From NCBI GenBank assembly GCA_026785985.1, contig JAJAYX010000040.1, forward strand, positions 1-7,088: a stretch of DNA of 7,088 nt, written 5' to 3'. This document shows positions 4,830 to 7,088 of this stretch, in pieces (the first letter of the stretch is position 1; each line of letters starts with the position of its first letter). Under the pieces are notes generated by a model, which saw only the letters and a program-made list of their open reading frames with translations, was not told the origin of the DNA and ran no database searches. Source of the stretch: Rudanella sp. (GTDB taxonomy: Bacteria; Bacteroidota; Bacteroidia; Cytophagales; Spirosomataceae). The translations under genes and the position numbers were made by a program.

Positions 4830-5663
4830 TTAGTTATGCTGTACGCGTCCTACACCCAACGTGCGGTTGCGGAGCAAGCCCTGAGCAAAAACCGTATAAA
4901 GCTTGGTAGCTTCCACTGTTACCGTTGTACTCAGCACGGGGGCTGTTGTGGCTACAGTTGGTATAGTAGCTCCGGCGAACACGTCCACTCTGTATGTACC
5001 CGCTGATACCGACGTGAACGCCGTTGTAATCACATTCCGATACGCCCGGTTCAGGAACGAAGCTACCGTTGCGGGCACACCGGTTGCGCTCGTTGGCACA
5101 CTCAACCGTACCGAAACAGCTGGCCCATCAGGAGCAAAGTGGAAGAATCGCACCCCACCCGCGCCAGCGGCTAGCGTTTGTGTGAGCGGGTCCGTTACAA
5201 TGGCAAATTGTGGCCCACCCAGGTTAGTTGCATTTAAGGTAGTTGGACGGGGACGATTCAAGGTGTCCGTCACAAATACCGTATAGCTGGTATTGGCAGC
5301 AGCCGCAAAGTTAGTCTGGTTAGTGGCTCCAGCCCGGAACACAATGTCGTTGCTACCAATAACTCCACCAATAGCGCCACTTGCCGCTTTGGCCCTGAGC
5401 TGAACGGTTCCTACCTGCGTGCTAGCGTATGGCGTTGTCTGACCAAAGGCAATGCCCTGACCAGTTGGGTTATTTTCTACAAAGAAGTTGAGTGTCGGAA
5501 CACCTGGAGCCGCGTTCACAAACAGAAAACGAGCCTGATTTGTTGAAGGGCTAGTAACCGGTTGGGCTTCTGGATAATCCGTATCCTGACAGCCCGTAAG
5601 CAGTACAGCCGACAACAGACTAGTTGCCATTACTGTACCAATAATATTGAGTTTATTGTTCAT
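4830..5663 (-). CDS. DUF4397-domain lipoprotein
   Basis: This 277-residue lipoprotein starts with a type II signal peptide and the lipobox LLTGC (Cys25). The residues after Cys25 are QDTDYPE, rich in acid side chains, which resembles the lipoprotein export signals that send Bacteroidota lipoproteins to the cell surface. Two DUF4397-like beta-sandwich repeats follow, each opening with an aromatic/alanine-proline motif: ARFLFVNAAPGVPTLNFFV (about residues 44-133) and VRFFHFAPDGPAVSVRL (about 171-262). The family is found in surface or cell-wall proteins and its function is not known. The gene begins 35 bases after the stop of the TonB-dependent receptor with no terminator between, so both are probably on one transcript. 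It could be a surface partner of the receptor, but this is inference from position. Confidence 0.85.
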   Translation of the reverse strand: MNNKLNIIGTVMATSLLSAVLLTGCQDTDYPEAQPVTSPSTNQARFLFVNAAPGVPTLNFFVENNPTGQGIAFGQTTPYASTQVGTVQLRAKAASGAIGGVIGSNDIVFRAGATNQTNFAAAANTSYTVFVTDTLNRPRPTTLNATNLGGPQFAIVTDPLTQTLAAGAGGVRFFHFAPDGPAVSVRLSVPTSATGVPATVASFLNRAYRNVITTAFTSVSAGTYRVDVFAGATIPTVATTAPVLSTTVTVEATKLYTVFAQGLLRNRTLGVGRVQHN

Positions 5664-5698
5664 GCTTTTTTTAGTCTAAAGCAGTGATGTTCTGTTAA

Positions 5699-7088
5699 TT
5701 AGAAAATGTAGCGAGCACCCAACTGTAACTGCCACCGCGCCGAGAGTGTGAAGTTATTCGTAAACGTCGATGAGAGTGCCTGACCAGGAGCCGCTTCGGC
5801 AAATGAGTAAATTGGGCGGCCTGTGGTTACGGCTGTTGCCGTATTTGGGGTTTCATACCCTGTGAAATTCAGCAGGTTGGCCCGATTGGTTGCCTTTGTA
5901 ATGCCCCAGTTTGAGTTGAGAAAGTTACCAGCATTAATCAGATCAACGGACAACTGAATAGTGTGCCGACGGCCGTTTGGCATTGGAACGAAAAGATCCT
6001 GCAACAACCGGAAATTGAATAGATTCTGCCAGGGCAGATACGCGCCGTTACGCTCGGCATACTGACCACGACGCTTGCTCAGGTAGGCGTCCTGATCAAT
6101 GTAGGTGTTTAACTGATCCCATATTTGTTGTGTTGTGCGGGTATCCTGTGCGTTGGTTGTGGCCAGCACAATTTCGTTCTGGTTGCGCGGAATGTAAATC
6201 AGGTCGTTTCCGTTAATACCGTCACTGTTCGGGCTGTTCAAATACGTGTAGGTGAAGTTACCAATATTCTGACCGGTATAAATGAGCGATACCGTTGTGG
6301 CAAAATACTTCAGGTACTCTTTACGATACTGAACGAAACCAACAATACGGTGTGGGACCAGATTGTTGGAGTACGACAGATTGGGTGAGTTGGGGCCACT
6401 CACAATCTGCTGACCCGTAAACAACGTACCAGCGGTAGATGCACTCTGTGCATATAAATCCTTTGAATCGGTGTAGGTATAAGCCAGTGACCCTTCAAAC
6501 CCACGCGAGAACCGCTTCTGAATCTGACCTGTCATGCTAAGTGCATAGCCCTGATTAACGTTACTCAAAACCAGTGCCTGTACAATCCGGTCGTTGATAC
6601 GACGGTCAAATGGTGGGTTGACTGCCGTACCAGCTACTCCACCAAATACCGGCCGACCATCACCGGCTAATGTACCGGCAGGGCTTGCCAGGTTAGCATC
6701 GCGAATAGACACCGCGTTAATATCCTTGGTATAGATAGCGTCGAATGTAGCAACCCATCCTCCAGGCAACGTCTTGTCAATACCAAAGCTAGTCCGCCAA
6801 ACCTGGGGAAACTTAAAGTCAGGAACCGTAGCATTAATAGAGAACGTTGGTGCCTGTGGGGTGCCGGCCGGTGCTGTCAGCGAAGCAGGTAATCCCTGAG
6901 CAACCGGATCAAGTGAGAACGGAATGTTGGCATTGGCAGCCTGACCTACCCGGGCAATAGTACCGAATAGTACTCCGTTGTTGCTGATTTGATTTGATAT
7001 CCACACAAACGGAACGCGGCCGGTAAAGATACCCGTACCACCTCGTACCTGAAACGAGCGATCTCCTTTCACGTCCCAGTTTAAACCC
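5699..7088 (-). CDS. TonB-dependent receptor, Oar-like, C-terminal barrel (5' end outside the window)
   Basis: The frame is open to the right edge, so 462 C-terminal residues are visible. The GTG at 7072-7070 is an internal Val codon (context GLNWDVKGDRSFQVRGGTGI), not a start. The fragment is a run of amphipathic beta-strands typical of an outer-membrane barrel, with Oar-type signatures: VRGGTGIFTGRVPFVWISNQ near the start, NDLIYIPRN (about 6208-6182), the YAERNGAYLPWQNLFNFRL stretch (about 6061-6005), NFLNSNWG, and a last strand WQLQLGARYIF ending in Phe, the usual BAM recognition signal. Such receptors are usually about 1,000-1,100 residues and carry a signal peptide, a CarboxypepD_reg domain and a plug; all of that would lie outside the window. 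They import a substrate, or display or secrete one, using TonB energy; the substrate is unknown. The DUF4397 lipoprotein gene follows in the same operon. Confidence 0.9.
   Translation of the reverse strand, partial: GLNWDVKGDRSFQVRGGTGIFTGRVPFVWISNQISNNGVLFGTIARVGQAANANIPFSLDPVAQGLPASLTAPAGTPQAPTFSINATVPDFKFPQVWRTSFGIDKTLPGGWVATFDAIYTKDINAVSIRDANLASPAGTLAGDGRPVFGGVAGTAVNPPFDRRINDRIVQALVLSNVNQGYALSMTGQIQKRFSRGFEGSLAYTYTDSKDLYAQSASTAGTLFTGQQIVSGPNSPNLSYSNNLVPHRIVGFVQYRKEYLKYFATTVSLIYTGQNIGNFTYTYLNSPNSDGINGNDLIYIPRNQNEIVLATTNAQDTRTTQQIWDQLNTYIDQDAYLSKRRGQYAERNGAYLPWQNLFNFRLLQDLFVPMPNGRRHTIQLSVDLINAGNFLNSNWGITKATNRANLLNFTGYETPNTATAVTTGRPIYSFAEAAPGQALSSTFTNNFTLSARWQLQLGARYIF

Noticed and set aside
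4903..5286. A 127-residue plus-strand frame opposite the DUF4397 gene
   Set aside because: The repetitive Val/Thr/Ala-rich translation mirrors the low-complexity Thr/Ala/Val coding of the lipoprotein on the other strand.
7070..7072. GTG as the start of the TonB-receptor reading frame
   Set aside because: The frame continues upstream to the edge with receptor-like sequence (GLNWD), and there is no signal peptide after the GTG, so it is an internal Val.
1..7088. CRISPR array, tRNA, rRNA, insertion sequence or prophage
   Set aside because: I saw no regularly spaced repeats, cloverleaf, rRNA sequence, transposase motif or phage structural gene on either strand.

Overview
The window most likely comes from a member of the Bacteroidota, close to the Cytophagales/Spirosomataceae (Spirosoma-like). 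The reasons are an Oar-like TonB-dependent receptor, a DUF4397 lipoprotein, a Uma2-family nuclease, a secreted CarboxypepD_reg protein, promoter-like TAnnTTTG boxes, and start codons preceded by A-rich sequence instead of Shine-Dalgarno motifs. This placement rests on family content and recalled protein resemblance, not on a search.

Layout, left to right. (1) The 5' end of an unidentified minus-strand gene with an N-terminal membrane anchor (1-106). (2) A divergent intergenic stretch with promoter candidates for both sides and a small hairpin. (3) A plus-strand pair: a secreted CarboxypepD_reg-like protein (297-1205) and, 44 bases later, a CPBP/Rce1-type intramembrane protease (1250-2029). 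(4) A plus-strand Uma2-family nuclease gene (2183-2686) whose C-terminal part is missing. Its homology stops where the convergent polyprenyl diphosphate synthase gene begins, and it reads 55 bases into that gene antisense. (5) The minus-strand trans-polyprenyl diphosphate synthase (2632-3606), intact, probably making the menaquinone side chain. (6) An AT-rich repeat-bearing intergenic region. (7) A plus-strand patatin-like phospholipase (3795-4754), closed by a strong bidirectional terminator. (8) A minus-strand operon that enters from the right edge: the C-terminal barrel of an Oar-like TonB-dependent receptor (5699-7088, partial) followed 35 bases later by a two-domain DUF4397 lipoprotein (4830-5663).

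The genes look like a collection of short, mostly independent transcription units: isoprenoid quinone synthesis, lipid hydrolysis, envelope proteolysis and outer-membrane uptake. I do not see a multigene defence or biosynthetic system. The observations most worth following up are the truncated Uma2 gene fused in antisense to the end of the prenyl synthase gene, the receptor/DUF4397 lipoprotein pair that stands where a SusC/SusD pair would be expected, and TAC(C/A)TTAG boxes only 4-5 bases before two start codons, which suggest leaderless transcripts.
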